From contig WIXG01000785.1 of the NCBI GenBank assembly GCA_009869945.1, positions 1 to 21,929 of the forward strand: a stretch of DNA of 21,929 nucleotides, given 5' to 3'. This document shows positions 1-8,772 of the stretch, piece after piece. A model generated the notes under the pieces. It saw only the letters and a program-made list of their open reading frames with translations, ran no database searches and had not been told where the DNA came from. This stretch comes from Mesaphorura yosii (Eukaryota; Arthropoda; Collembola; Poduromorpha; Tullbergiidae). Position numbers and translations under genes: made by a program. Within the stretch, counting starts at the first letter, position 1. The number at the start of each line of letters is the position of its first letter.

Positions 1-189
1 ATGCATTTATCTCATGGCATTTACGAAAATAGAGTTTGGGGCCCGAATTAATTACTTCTTGGGGCTAATATCATTTAAATTGTGTTCGATATAATATTAA
101 CCCATTAGTTAATAACTGGGCCAATAAGGCAGGAAACCCCATTCCATGTTTTGTAGAGTCTTTACTCAAATTCTATAACAGTGCGTTTA

Positions 190-790
190 AATATGAAATT
201 GCACCCTGGTAAGCTAAAGGAATGTAGGCTCGTGGCCATCCCAAAATGTGCCAGCCTAACATCAGTAAGTGATTTCAGGCCCGTGTCTGTTAGTTCTTGT
301 TTTGCCTTACTACTGGAAGTTTTGTATCACGATAAACTGCAGTCATACATTTAGCAGAGCTCATTACTTTCTAAGTACCAGTTTATTTTTTGCAAAAGTC
401 ACTCCACTGAGCATACGATAATTGTGGTGAGTGATAACATATATAAGAGTTGTAGTGACTCTATTTGTATTCTAGTTGCTCTGGACTTTTCTAGTACGTT
501 TCCCAGTGTGAATAGGGAATTACTATTACAAAAGCTAAAAACTATGGACAATTTTTCTGACGTCTTTATACATGACTTTCTTTCACGACGTAAACAATTC
601 TTTGTAATTAATGGTAATCAAAGTTAATTCCGTAATCCTGTTTTGGGTGTACCCCTGGAACTATTACTGGTCCGACACTCATTTCAATATTCGTTAGCGA
701 TTTCCTAATTGTCTCAAATATTCTGTTCCAATCTTTTATGCCGATGATTTACATTTAATGTTCTTCGGGAAAATGTAGGAAGTTTCAGGT
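190..790 (+). mobile_element. LINE reverse-transcriptase remnant (non-LTR retrotransposon)
   Basis: This is a degenerate piece of the reverse-transcriptase domain of a non-LTR retrotransposon. In order I read the block SDFRPVSV (about 268-291), then sequence like the RT finger (SLLSKYQ, KSHST), then a block like the palm aspartate region (LVALDFSSTFPSVNRELL, roughly 472-525), then SRRKQFFVINGNQS, GVPLE, and finally the catalytic YADD box at 737-748. Stops interrupt the frame (for example the codon after QSYI, and TAA at 625-627), and the frame changes before YADD. The copy is therefore dead. The motif order matches Jockey/CR1/L2-type LINEs, but I cannot assign the clade. No target-site duplication or 3' tail was found. 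Confidence 0.8.
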
Positions 791-1460
791 CATGACACAA
801 AAAAGTTGGTAGCGATATTACCAGTCCAACGACGTGTGCTGCGGATAACTTAATGCATCTTAATGCCTAAAGCTAAGAAAATATTTGTGACGTATCCATA
901 ACCGTAGGTGGTATTGTCAGAAAATAGCTTGAGATTTGGTAATATTCGATACTAATATGATATGGGAGGCATATATTACCAATATTGCAAAAGCATGCTA
1001 CTTAATACTTATGGAATTGTGCATCACAAACTATAAGGAACTACTTCTCCGCGTCTCTTGTAACAATTACACAATTTTCTGTTTCACGGTGGACAATTTT
1101 ATTCTTCGTACCTTGATCTGCAAACTGTTCCATTGATACAATGTCGATATCACTGCACGACCACGGTAATACTCCATCACGCAATGCTTCCGTCAGCAAT
1201 TTTCCAGCTGCACAACTGCTCCTTTATTTCCCAAATACCACCTTTCCATTGTTGCTACTTTATCATGCTAAGTTAAAGACAAATCTTGTGGAAAATTTCC
1301 ATTGTCCACCCACCGTTTATGTTCATGAAATCAACAACTGCACGTGAAGACTCTCACAATGTCACAACTGTCAAATGTCAAGCAAGGTGTCCCGTAGGGG
1401 TCACCTTCGATCTCCAGAGACTGAGCTTAGGCTCTTTAAAGCTGCTGTGGATTTACCCTT
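791..1460. other. AT-rich stretch without recognisable gene
   Basis: Only short, compositionally biased reading frames are present (for example 936-1136 and 1141-1347), with no domain match that I recognise. Part of this may be decayed 3' LINE sequence following the RT remnant. The stretch just before 1521 should hold the promoter of the lipase gene, but I see no clear TATA box, only CTTTAAAG near 1434. Confidence 0.4.
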
Positions 1461-1520
1461 CTCACTCAGTCAACCTCAACAATTCGCCCATTCTCGCGGT
1501 CGTGACCCTTCGACCAGAAA

Positions 1521-2549
1521 ATGACATCCAGCCACTTTCTGCTCGCACTGGCACTGTGGTGCATGCACTGCGCCCATAATTCATCGCCCACGCCGGTGGA
1601 CACCATAAGAGAAACGCTGCAGCAGCGCCTTAGGGCAAACCTGGACGCTGTCGGGCTCCTAGACTCCGTGGATGCCGCGGCATTCAACAACCCCGTCCCC
1701 GTTTCCACCACACAATCCTTGGCTCTCGCCACCATTGCGGACGCGCAGTACTACGCACTGTACGCGCTGGGCGCCAACTACTGCTACGGATCCCCTCTGC
1801 TGACCAACTGGACCTGCAGGCCCTGCAGGGAACTGGGCCCCTCCGTCCGCTTCTACTCAACGCTGTACAACGCGAGCACTGGTGTGGCTGGGTTTATCAC
1901 GTTGGACGATGAGGCGGAGGAGATTGCGGTGACCTTTCGGGGATCGTACGCCGCGCAGAATTTCGTGCTGGATCTGATGACGACCCCTGTACCTTTCGTG
2001 GGGGTCAACGAGGACGTGCGGGTGCACCAAGGCTACCTCCTCTGCCTGAATTCCATCTACGACCAACTTCGGGCGAAGCTGCAGGCGCTAAACACCGATC
2101 ATCCAGACTACCGAATCGTGTTTTCGGGACACAGCCTCGGGGCTGCCGTCGCCACGTTAGCCCTGCTAAAGACGAGGAGCGAGGCCGCCTTCAGAGCCCG
2201 TACCTTTGCCCATTTCTCGTATGGAGAGCCACGCCTGGGCGATCACACCTTTGCGCAGTGGGTCAACGCCATGAACTGGACGGCCGCACGCGTAGTCAAC
2301 TACGACGACGTCGTCCCGCACATTTTCCCCCCGACAGATGTCTACACTCACTTTGGTACAGAGTTCTGGATCGAGTCGCTGGGGAACAACGCCACTCGCA
2401 TTTGTGGACGGAGTACAACGGAGGACCCAACGTGCTCCAACTCCGTCGCTCCACTCTACAACATCCTGGAGCATCTCTCCTACTATGGCAACTCTGTCTT
2501 GGATTGCCCCACCGAGGACCCGGTCAACGCACTCTTACAGCTAGCCTAA
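1521..2549 (+). CDS. Secreted class 3 (fungal-type) triacylglycerol lipase
   Basis: This intact intronless gene encodes a 342-aa alpha/beta-hydrolase of the Lipase_3 family (PF01764), expected to hydrolyse acylglycerol esters outside the cell. Residues 1-18 form a hydrophobic signal peptide. The nucleophile elbow GHSLGA puts the catalytic serine at Ser205. The stretch NYDDVVPHIFPP resembles NDIVPRLPP of fungal lipases and gives Asp263. EHLSYYG near the C-terminus gives His318, matching the HLWYFG context of Thermomyces/Rhizomucor-type lipases. Several N-x-S/T sites and scattered cysteines fit secretion. The coding region is visibly much richer in G+C than its AT-rich flanks. A fungal-type lipase with no intron beside genes full of short introns suggests horizontal acquisition (inference). 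The ATG at 1521 directly precedes the signal peptide. The family call is firm; exact substrate and origin are not. Confidence 0.93.
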   Translation: MTSSHFLLALALWCMHCAHNSSPTPVDTIRETLQQRLRANLDAVGLLDSVDAAAFNNPVPVSTTQSLALATIADAQYYALYALGANYCYGSPLLTNWTCRPCRELGPSVRFYSTLYNASTGVAGFITLDDEAEEIAVTFRGSYAAQNFVLDLMTTPVPFVGVNEDVRVHQGYLLCLNSIYDQLRAKLQALNTDHPDYRIVFSGHSLGAAVATLALLKTRSEAAFRARTFAHFSYGEPRLGDHTFAQWVNAMNWTAARVVNYDDVVPHIFPPTDVYTHFGTEFWIESLGNNATRICGRSTTEDPTCSNSVAPLYNILEHLSYYGNSVLDCPTEDPVNALLQLA

Positions 2550-3039
2550 TGGGCGGGGGGATTCTGGCAATTATAAAGCGGGAATTAAGTTACAAAATGA
2601 CCACATAGCACATCTTTCCAAACATCATTTGACTTCATTAACAAAGTTAAAATAAGGCACAATTGTTACTACACATACTATATTCCCCGTGGTGTTGCAT
2701 TCAGATAATTGAAGCTGATTGAGTGTTGAATAGCATAATTTGTCCTGCTAGCCAGGCACGGGCGCCATAAAGTTAACTGAACTCATTTCACGAACGTTGT
2801 GCTACCAATGATATACACGTATGTATACGTCCAACATAATTTGTAAAACCATTCTGCTTATCCCATTTATTTGGCCAAAACTCTATAAAACCTTTAAATT
2901 CTGAGCTGTTGTAATATATTTGTGATCTATCGTTTAGTATTGATGTTACAATTATTTAATTTTGTCATTCCCGATATCGGTGGATTAGGCTTGAGGCAAT
3001 GTGACAGGGCTAGAATCAATTTAGCTGGAGCAGTAAATA
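2550..3039. other. AT-rich intergenic region
   Basis: I see no coding signal here. The first 100 bases should be the 3' UTR of the lipase gene; no canonical AATAAA is present, and AAAATAAGG near 2650 is the nearest resemblance. The rest is AT-rich, with a small imperfect palindrome around 2815-2832. Confidence 0.4.
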
Positions 3040-3177
3040 TTACAGCAGTGGAGTAGTGTTGACTTGGCAATCGTTGCAGCTTCTCCATTGCCTTCCGTCG
3101 GTGGCGGTGGTTGCCTCCTCGGGACCACCGCAGGTTGCAAAGTAAACGACCGCAAACGCCAGTGCGATGGTTGTCAT
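3040..3177 (-). CDS. Possible small secreted peptide
   Basis: A 45-aa minus-strand frame begins MTTIALAFAVVYFATCGG, which looks like a signal peptide. It continues as a short Thr-rich tail with CNDC and ends in NTTPLL. It is too short for homology recognition. No TATA box or AATAAA is evident at normal distances, and a 62-aa frame is open on the opposite strand (3064-3252), so this may be chance. The hydrophobic N-terminus is the only positive argument. Confidence 0.28.
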   Translation of the reverse strand: MTTIALAFAVVYFATCGGPEEATTATDGRQWRSCNDCQVNTTPLL

Positions 3178-3522
3178 CTTAATTTCAGGAACGTAAAACC
3201 AAATCTGGGGCTCGGACCTCGCGCAGGACCGCCCTTAAGTAGAAATCCATAAAGGAAAGCCACCAAGGTGCCTGAGGTGCTCGTGGTGTGATTTTTCGAT
3301 TGAATTCAACCGCGCGTGATTCAAATGAGTTGCTTTGACCTCCAGAACCTTTTTGCATTATGGTAACCTTCTCCCTGATCTTTTGACCCCTTCAGCTTGT
3401 CTACACCACGAGTTGCTGCACTGAGCTTCTTCGCAGTTGGTGTTGGATGATGTAATCTCGAATTTTCTCCAAGTCAGAGCAAAGTAGAGCTCTGCTGAGT
3501 GTGCTGAGGCTAAGCGTCCGAA

Positions 3523-4392
3523 ATGCCTCCTCCAGCCCATCCGCCACCGTCGGTAATCACCCCAGAACATATTCAGGCTTACCGCATTGCGGGCGCCGTG
3601 AAAATTCGCTCCGTCTTTTCCCCCCGGTGGGTCGCCCTTGTGGCCGCTGGCATTGAGCGCAATATCCAAAACCCGGGCGCGTACGCGGAACGCATTACGG
3701 AGGGCGAAACGGCCGGCGGGGCATATTTCCAGGATTTCCTCAACTGGAGGGTGATCCCCGAGTTTGTGGAGTACGTGGAGGGGTCGCCAGTAGCAGCAAT
3801 CGCTGGGCAGTTGATGGAGGCGCGCTTCGCCGCCTTTTACCACGAGCACGTGCTAGTAAAGGAACCGCGTACGGCCAAGGTCACGCCTTGGCACGCGGAT
3901 AAGCCGTACTACCCCCTGGAGGGGGCTCAAGCGTGCTCTGTGTGGATGCCCGTGGATCCGGTGCCGCTGGAGTCCACCCTTCAATTCATTGAGGGCTCCC
4001 ACTTGTGGGGGAAGACCTTCCACCCGCGTCGGTTCAAGACGCACGCGAACTACGACATTCTACGAGACGAGGCAGCCGTCGGCGGAGGAGGAGGTGAACC
4101 GTACGTGGACGTGCCCTCTGACGAGGAGCTCCAGCAATACAAGGTACTGAAGTGGGAAATGGAGCCCGGGGACGCCATCGTGTTTCACATGAATACACTG
4201 CACGGGGCTCCTGGCAACGACTCCAAGGCGGTGAGGAGGCGAGTGCTGTCCACCCGCTGGTTTGGGGAGGACGTCATCATCGTGGATCGCCCCTGGTATG
4301 TTCAGCCTCCGAAATACGGAGGACTCCGTGCTGGCCAGGCGGCGACGTCCTCGGCCGAGTTTCCAATTCTCTGGAAGAGGGCGCCCAACTAA
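3523..4392 (+). CDS. Phytanoyl-CoA dioxygenase (PhyH) family Fe(II)/2-oxoglutarate oxygenase
   Basis: This intact intronless gene encodes 289 aa. The protein belongs to the PhyH branch of non-haem iron, 2-oxoglutarate-dependent oxygenases, whose double-stranded beta-helix binds Fe(II) through an HxD...H triad. I see H124-A-D126 in TPWHADKPYYP and the distal histidine H227 in MNTLHGAPGN. An arginine-rich strand follows (RRRVLSTRW, 238-246) and could supply the residue that binds the 2-oxoglutarate carboxylate. There is no signal peptide and no obvious peroxisomal targeting sequence (C-terminus RAPN), so a cytosolic enzyme is likely. Its small-molecule substrate is unknown; many family members do not use phytanoyl-CoA. 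The gene is GC-rich against AT-rich flanks, lacks introns and reads like bacterial family members, so horizontal acquisition is plausible (inference). AATAAA lies at 4463-4468, about 70 bases after the stop. Confidence 0.92.
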   Translation: MPPPAHPPPSVITPEHIQAYRIAGAVKIRSVFSPRWVALVAAGIERNIQNPGAYAERITEGETAGGAYFQDFLNWRVIPEFVEYVEGSPVAAIAGQLMEARFAAFYHEHVLVKEPRTAKVTPWHADKPYYPLEGAQACSVWMPVDPVPLESTLQFIEGSHLWGKTFHPRRFKTHANYDILRDEAAVGGGGGEPYVDVPSDEELQQYKVLKWEMEPGDAIVFHMNTLHGAPGNDSKAVRRRVLSTRWFGEDVIIVDRPWYVQPPKYGGLRAGQAATSSAEFPILWKRAPN

Positions 4393-4462
4393 AAATGAGG
4401 GGACTGCCATTCATGGGGTGTGTTTTGGCGAGACGAGCGATTAACTTCAAATAGAAATATGC

Positions 4463-4468
4463 AATAAA
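4463..4468 (+). terminator. Polyadenylation signal of the PhyH-like gene
   Basis: A canonical AATAAA hexamer stands about 70 bases downstream of the TAA at 4390-4392. It supports expression of the intronless gene as a eukaryotic transcript rather than bacterial contamination. Confidence 0.7.
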
Positions 4469-4677
4469 TTTATTCAATATTCGGCAGCCTTATTCTTAAA
4501 CATGCAGGACCGGATTGTGGAGATGGCCCTCGCCCTCTTCCCCGGCCCCATTGAGTCGTTCCGTTTCTATTCTGTCCATTCCAGTAGCTCCACCGACGAG
4601 GGTGCCGGCGGCGCGGGCTAGCCCCCTACGGATACCCATAGGGATCACGATACTGCCGGTAGTGCTCACGTGGAAGT

Positions 4678-5184
4678 GTGCGCCAGCCCGGGCCTGCTAC
4701 TGGCGCTGGTTCAGTTTCTACTACCTCAGGCACGCCAGTGGTTGAAGCCATCGCAGTGGAGTTCAACTGTGGTACCCTGATGATGCCACGATTGGGGACA
4801 CACCGAGAAAAGCTCTCTGCGTGTGGTGATGAAAAGCCTGCTGAATTAGGGCTCCAGTTCAACCCGGTCAAGTCCGAGTTGGCGGTTTTGGGGGCCACGT
4901 CTGAGGAAGTGCCATTCTGAGTATTGGACTTGTTTCGGGAGGTAGCGCCAGGCATCGTGGATCTCCAACCCCGAGATATCACTCTACTGGGAAGCCCCTT
5001 GACCATTCCTGCTTTGGAGAATATCATGGGGGTGAAGACTGTCAACTTGATGAAATCGGCGATGTGCTCATTAGACGATGCTTACAGACACTCGTCGCTT
5101 GAAACCGAATTTACTCGAATGAGGGTAAAGATGGGCGCACTTCATAGTTTCACCCTTCATGGTTTCGCTCACCAGAGATTTTGA
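4678..5184 (+). mobile_element. LINE reverse-transcriptase C-terminal (thumb) remnant
   Basis: One reading frame runs through this stretch with a single in-frame TGA at 4918-4920. It contains the region after the RT active site typical of some LINEs: ELGLQFNPVKSELAVLG, then DITLLGSPLTIPALENI, then a MxxLDDAY-like segment. This corresponds to family patterns such as GLQ(F/L)N..K(S/C)E and LLGSPL...AL....K. The gene is broken by the stop and lacks the catalytic core upstream, so it is a relic. It is a different lineage from the remnant at 190-790. Confidence 0.7.
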
Positions 5185-6380
5185 GTCCAGGTAAAGAAGA
5201 AAATCACGAATGTTGACCGTCCTCTTACAAATTCGCACAGAGTTTCCACGGTACGACTCCGTACACTCTAACGTCGACTGTCCTGCCTCCAGTGACTATG
5301 TCATTTGGCCAGTCTTCCAATTTCAGCCAATGTAACTGTAATGGTTATTTCATTTGGTTTGAACTTGGTGGTCATTTCAATGCGAATTCATACATGTATA
5401 ATAGAACAGGATGCAATCCCATTATCTTTAATTTTTCACACTCCTTATCTCATTTAGTACACACAGAATTTACATATGCAATGGTACGCTGCATTAACCA
5501 TACACTTTTCAACCGTTTGTTTGTTGGATTTATGCCAAATGTGAATCCTCAGCTGAATCCCTTGTCAGCGACTCACTGACATCTATTCTGATCAAGATTA
5601 AAAAATGTATCACCGCATCGCTCCTGGTTACTTCATATTTGCAATTGAAACTAAAGAAATCTGGTTCCAAGATTAAAAATGTATGTAGTTTGTCGTCAAA
5701 ATGAATGCAATGCTCATGGTGAAGGTCTTAGTGGTATGTGTTCAGCTGTGTCTGTCGCTAATCTCACAGGAGGATCTTCCATCCATGGAGTGACCATATG
5801 GCATGAGGCTAAATGTTGGCCAGTTAATCACTCCATGAGCCTCAATATAAATTTTTCAGCTAAACCCATACCAAGCTTCAGTTGATCGAATTTACTCCTT
5901 CAAGCAACTTCCAGTTGGAAAACTTCACCCTTCTCTTAAAACTCCGTACACCACTTCAGAACAAGTCAGGGATGGCAGGAGCATTTGCAGCTCACAAAGT
6001 TAGGAGCCATCTCACAATCACTGCCTCCAATGACAGTCACGGGTTCATGAACAACGCCAGTAACAATACCAACGCCAAAGGCAGCTTCTGGGGTGGGTCG
6101 GATTCACAGTCACACTCACAGTCTTCATTCCTTCAAAGCATGCAAAGCGTCGCTGGGGCCAGCGCCAGGGCTTTCAGTCGAGGCCCCAACTCACCCACCA
6201 AACTCTGCAATAATATGGTCAAGTTGGCGAGACATTTCAGATTTTAAATGGATGGCTCAGGAATTAATTGGGATGGAAGTAGTATCGCGAGTCTTTAAGA
6301 CTGCGTAGAGCCGTCGAGGGTAAAGTTCATGCAATACAAGGCTGCAACTGAAAATAAAACTGATTGGATTTGATTCTGAA
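5185..6380 (+). mobile_element. Probable decayed 3' portion of the same LINE
   Basis: No intact gene is visible. A frame near 5679 reads MYVVCRQNECNAHGEGLSG and later GVTIWHEAKCWPVNH. These loosely recall the Cys-rich (HGLSC) and nuclease-like PW..GK blocks found downstream of RT in some LINEs. The segment ends near 6350-6380 with CTGAAAATAAAACTGATTGG and GATTTGATT, which looks like a LINE 3' end. The match is weak, and the exact borders are unknown. Confidence 0.35.
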
Positions 6381-6442
6381 GCGGCCTCCGACGTCGCAAT
6401 ACTATCTTGATCTATGCAGAAGCATTTATTTAAAGTTCTTAA

Positions 6443-6742
6443 TCATCTGATTTCCAGCCAACTAAATTTTAACAATAAAACATTTCCTTCTTCATTAAAC
6501 TGCCTGCTACTGAATGGGCAATGAGCATGGGAATCATTTGCAGTAGACTGCTGTCTGCCAAGTGCGTGTTTACATTTTACAATGCAGTCTCCAATTAGAC
6601 ACCAAAGAACACCCGACTCATACCATTCCATCAAGCCGGGTTGAGTGTCCTCTTTCTCATCATAACAGTCCCCACGAACCCAATGACCCCCAAGAAACAA
6701 ACTCGTCCAAGCTGGGTCCTCGCTATTGAGAACCCTGGTCAT
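6443..6742 (-). CDS. Unrecognised 99-aa ORF
   Basis: A minus-strand ATG frame encodes 99 aa including GHWVRGDCYDEKEDTQ and a Cys-containing middle (CLIGDCIVKCKHALG). I do not recognise a family. There is no signal peptide, no nearby polyadenylation signal, and it lies between a LINE tail and a 13-base poly-C run (6783-6795). It may be a small gene, part of a mobile element, or chance. Confidence 0.25.
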   Translation of the reverse strand: MTRVLNSEDPAWTSLFLGGHWVRGDCYDEKEDTQPGLMEWYESGVLWCLIGDCIVKCKHALGRQQSTANDSHAHCPFSSRQFNEEGNVLLLKFSWLEIR

Positions 6743-6782
6743 GTAGTGTACACCACTTGACCAGAATTAGCACGCGGTACTG

Positions 6783-6795
6783 CCCCCCCCCCCCC
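6783..6795 (+). repeat. Poly-C homopolymer
   Basis: Thirteen consecutive C bases. The tract is prone to length variation and sequencing error, and has no evident role. Confidence 0.9.
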
Positions 6796-6924
6796 ACCTC
6801 ATCCTCGTCTTACCTGATTTGCAAACTTGAAATTATCAATACCAACATCCTGAATGCAGCAGACCGCCGTATACATAAAAAGAGTGCGTGGCTGGTGCCT
6901 CGGTCAGGCTAACTGGGTAAAGCC

Positions 6925-7119
6925 TCGTGCTCGTACGCATCAGAGCAAAGAGCAGCCACCTTGATTCTCGTAATCGACAAATTATCACAGTCACAGCTCA
7001 AGACCAACGTGAACGACGTCAATCAACTGCTCCAGGTCATGGCCGGGTATAAGTACTGCAATTGGGATAGGAATGTGTACTGCCAGCCAAGCAACGTCTG
7101 CGCTTACCAACAGCATTAG
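6925..7119 (+). CDS. Possible terminal exon of a small Cys-containing protein
   Basis: An open frame of about 65 codons runs from roughly 6925 to the TAG at 7117-7119. It ends with MAGYKYCNWDRNVYCQPSNV then CAYQQH. The three evenly spaced cysteines and the canonical AATAAA at 7163-7168 suggest a real 3' exon. The first in-frame ATG is at 7039, which would leave only 26 aa, so an upstream exon or a non-ATG-containing exon is likely. A TATA-like TATACATAAAA lies near 6871. The stop and AATAAA abut the end of the oppositely oriented Gly-rich gene, as expected for convergent transcription. No family was recognised. Confidence 0.35.
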   Translation, partial: SCSYASEQRAATLILVIDKLSQSQLKTNVNDVNQLLQVMAGYKYCNWDRNVYCQPSNVCAYQQH

Positions 7120-7195
7120 GCAGCAAAAATCCTACAACTCTTTTGAGCTTTAATTTAAATTGAATAAACTCATGGTGATGGCAAAATGCAAAAAA

Positions 7196-7588
7196 TCAGC
7201 CCAAACCTACGCCAACCCCACCACCTGCACCGCCGTACACTCCGGCGTTGCCTTGCGCATATCCTTGAGCCTGGCCCTGGGCGTAGGCATTTCCTTGAGC
7301 GCAGCCTGAAGCCTATCCGGAGGCGTAGCCGCTCACGCCACCACCTGCGTCATGGCAACAGTTAATATTTGGCAATCACTCAAAGAAATGTGTGCGTACT
7401 TGCTGAAAGGCCGTCGCCGAATCCTAAGCCTGCTAAGCCACCAATGGAGGAACTGACTGGACACTGTCGCTAAGTGAACCTCCCCACACCCACACCCACG
7501 CCGACTCCTGTACCGACCCCTACTCCAACCCCACCAACTCCTACCCCACCTGTCACACTCTCTGGGAAGTACGCCCATCCATCTGCCC
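7196..7588 (-). CDS. Gly/Val-rich structural (silk- or cuticle-like) protein, partial, with in-frame TAG
   Basis: Three minus-strand exons are visible. Exon A (about 7588-7483) follows TTTGTAG and encodes DGWAYFPESVTGGVGVGG then a long Gly-Val run. Exon B (about 7460-7400) encodes SSIGGLAGLGFGDGLSA and ends at a GTACGC donor. Exon C (7344-7196) starts after ACGCAG and reads GGVSGYASG, then TAG (7313-7315), then ASGCAQGNAYAQGQAQGYAQ and a poly-Gly end to TGA at 7196-7198. Phases match for B to C (A|GT gives Ser). The A to B boundary is uncertain because the most obvious donor leaves an intron of only 27 bases. The 5' exon with start and signal peptide was not found. Glycine repeats with Ala-Gln-Gly resemble silk, elastic or cuticular proteins; function is inferred only from composition. 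The TAG either shortens the protein by 38 codons or is a mutation or assembly error. Confidence 0.55.
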
Positions 7589-8124
7589 CTACAAAGCAAC
7601 CAGGGAGAGGGTAGCAAACCCCAAACCAAGTTGTCTACAAATCTGCTGAATCCGCAACCATGCTATTGTACCGGTGATTATATTTTTGCACTTGTAGCAG
7701 GTCTCCACTTTGGGGTAGAAAGCGGTGTCCATCGCTCCAATTCCGGCGTCCACAAGTTTGCTCCCGAGATTCTAGAGGCCTCGTTCATCTCTGCTTACCG
7801 CGAAACCGATGCTCGAAGCTCCACCTGGTCACGGTGCTCACTTTGAGCTACGGCGCCTCTTTACTTGGCTTCCCTTAACGGTACAGTAGACCCGAATTTA
7901 AGCACGGACTTAGTTTGTGGACATGAGCGAGGCGTGAGCGCACCAAGCCCACGCCTCGCCAGCCCACGGAGGCCGGGCTGACTGCCGAAGCAAGATTCAG
8001 ACAATGAGGATGAATGGTGAGTCAAAGTACAGTGTCAAGATTCGAGACTCCGCTAAGCGTCACTTTGTCACTCGAGTTCGGATAGGCTTTTGCTCTCAAT
8101 CTACATACGTCAAATGAATGAACA
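7589..8124. other. Region with two adjacent hairpins, otherwise unassigned
   Basis: I see no convincing gene. At 7927-7959 a perfect 10-bp inverted repeat (GCGAGGCGTG and its complement) brackets a 13-base loop. It is followed immediately by CAGCCC/GGGCTG at 7960-7980 with a 9-base loop. The first exon of the Gly-rich gene might lie in 7600-7700 but could not be located. Confidence 0.4.
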
Positions 8125-8312
8125 AGCAGCGATTTATTAACTTGACTGATCCAGGTTTTAAAAATTTCAAAACGGTTAGAAGTCCGAGGAACGTCATGAT
8201 CGTAGCCGCAGTCGATGGAGTGACTCTGACTGCCCAGCTTTCGAGCCAAGTCATGAGCCTTGTGGACCTCGGCCCGAAACCACGCACGGCGGTTTCTGCA
8301 CGCGTTCTGACC
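8125..8312 (-). mobile_element. hAT-type transposase scrap (DUF4371/ZMYM1-like)
   Basis: A minus-strand frame after an AG at about 8313 reads ACRNRRAWFRAEVHKAHDL, then ARKLGSQSHSIDCGYDHDVP, then RTSNRFEIFKTWI. It resembles the stretch A..LG....R.CGRQ.HR.NVP......YF that occurs in hAT-derived transposases of the 52-kDa-repressor/ZMYM1 type. The key RQ.HR is replaced by YDHD, and flanking domains are absent, so it is an inactive scrap or a coincidental resemblance. There is no evidence of terminal inverted repeats. Confidence 0.35.
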
Positions 8313-8682
8313 CTAATTTAACTAATTTTTACTGTGCAAAATGATTTTTTATCGAATGTAGTCCAGGAAAATTCGTCGAGTCGCGTATCTGAAACAGTCT
8401 TTTAGAAATCCTCCATTTACTTTCTAAGCCCTCCTGTGTATGTAGTAGGGGATCCTTTCCGGTTCGCCGAGATTAAGCCCACGCTCAGGGTTCCATCGGC
8501 ACAAATCACCAAGACACGACGGCACGCCAAAATTGGCAGCAGATGAGCTGGCGCTTTCTCACTGCAGCCCGCACAGAGTCTGCTGCTGAAGTCTACCGTC
8601 CCGCTGAGAGTGAGTTGGAGGCGGGGTAGGAGTACCCGCTGCACTTCGGAACAAGGTGACCATACACGAAATCGACACAGGC
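8313..8682. other. Unassigned, partly GC-rich stretch
   Basis: A 75-aa minus frame (8417-8644) is open, but it starts with GTG and shows no domain. The section after 8683 is the 3' UTR of the minus-strand eight-cysteine gene, whose AATAAA (TTTATT on the + strand) is at 8683-8688. Confidence 0.3.
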
Positions 8683-8772
8683 TTTATTTCCAATTATGAG
8701 ATAACAACGTCCAGTAAATGCAGGCTTTGTCCTACTAGTTCCGGATTAGTATGATGATGCTACTTGTTTGGT

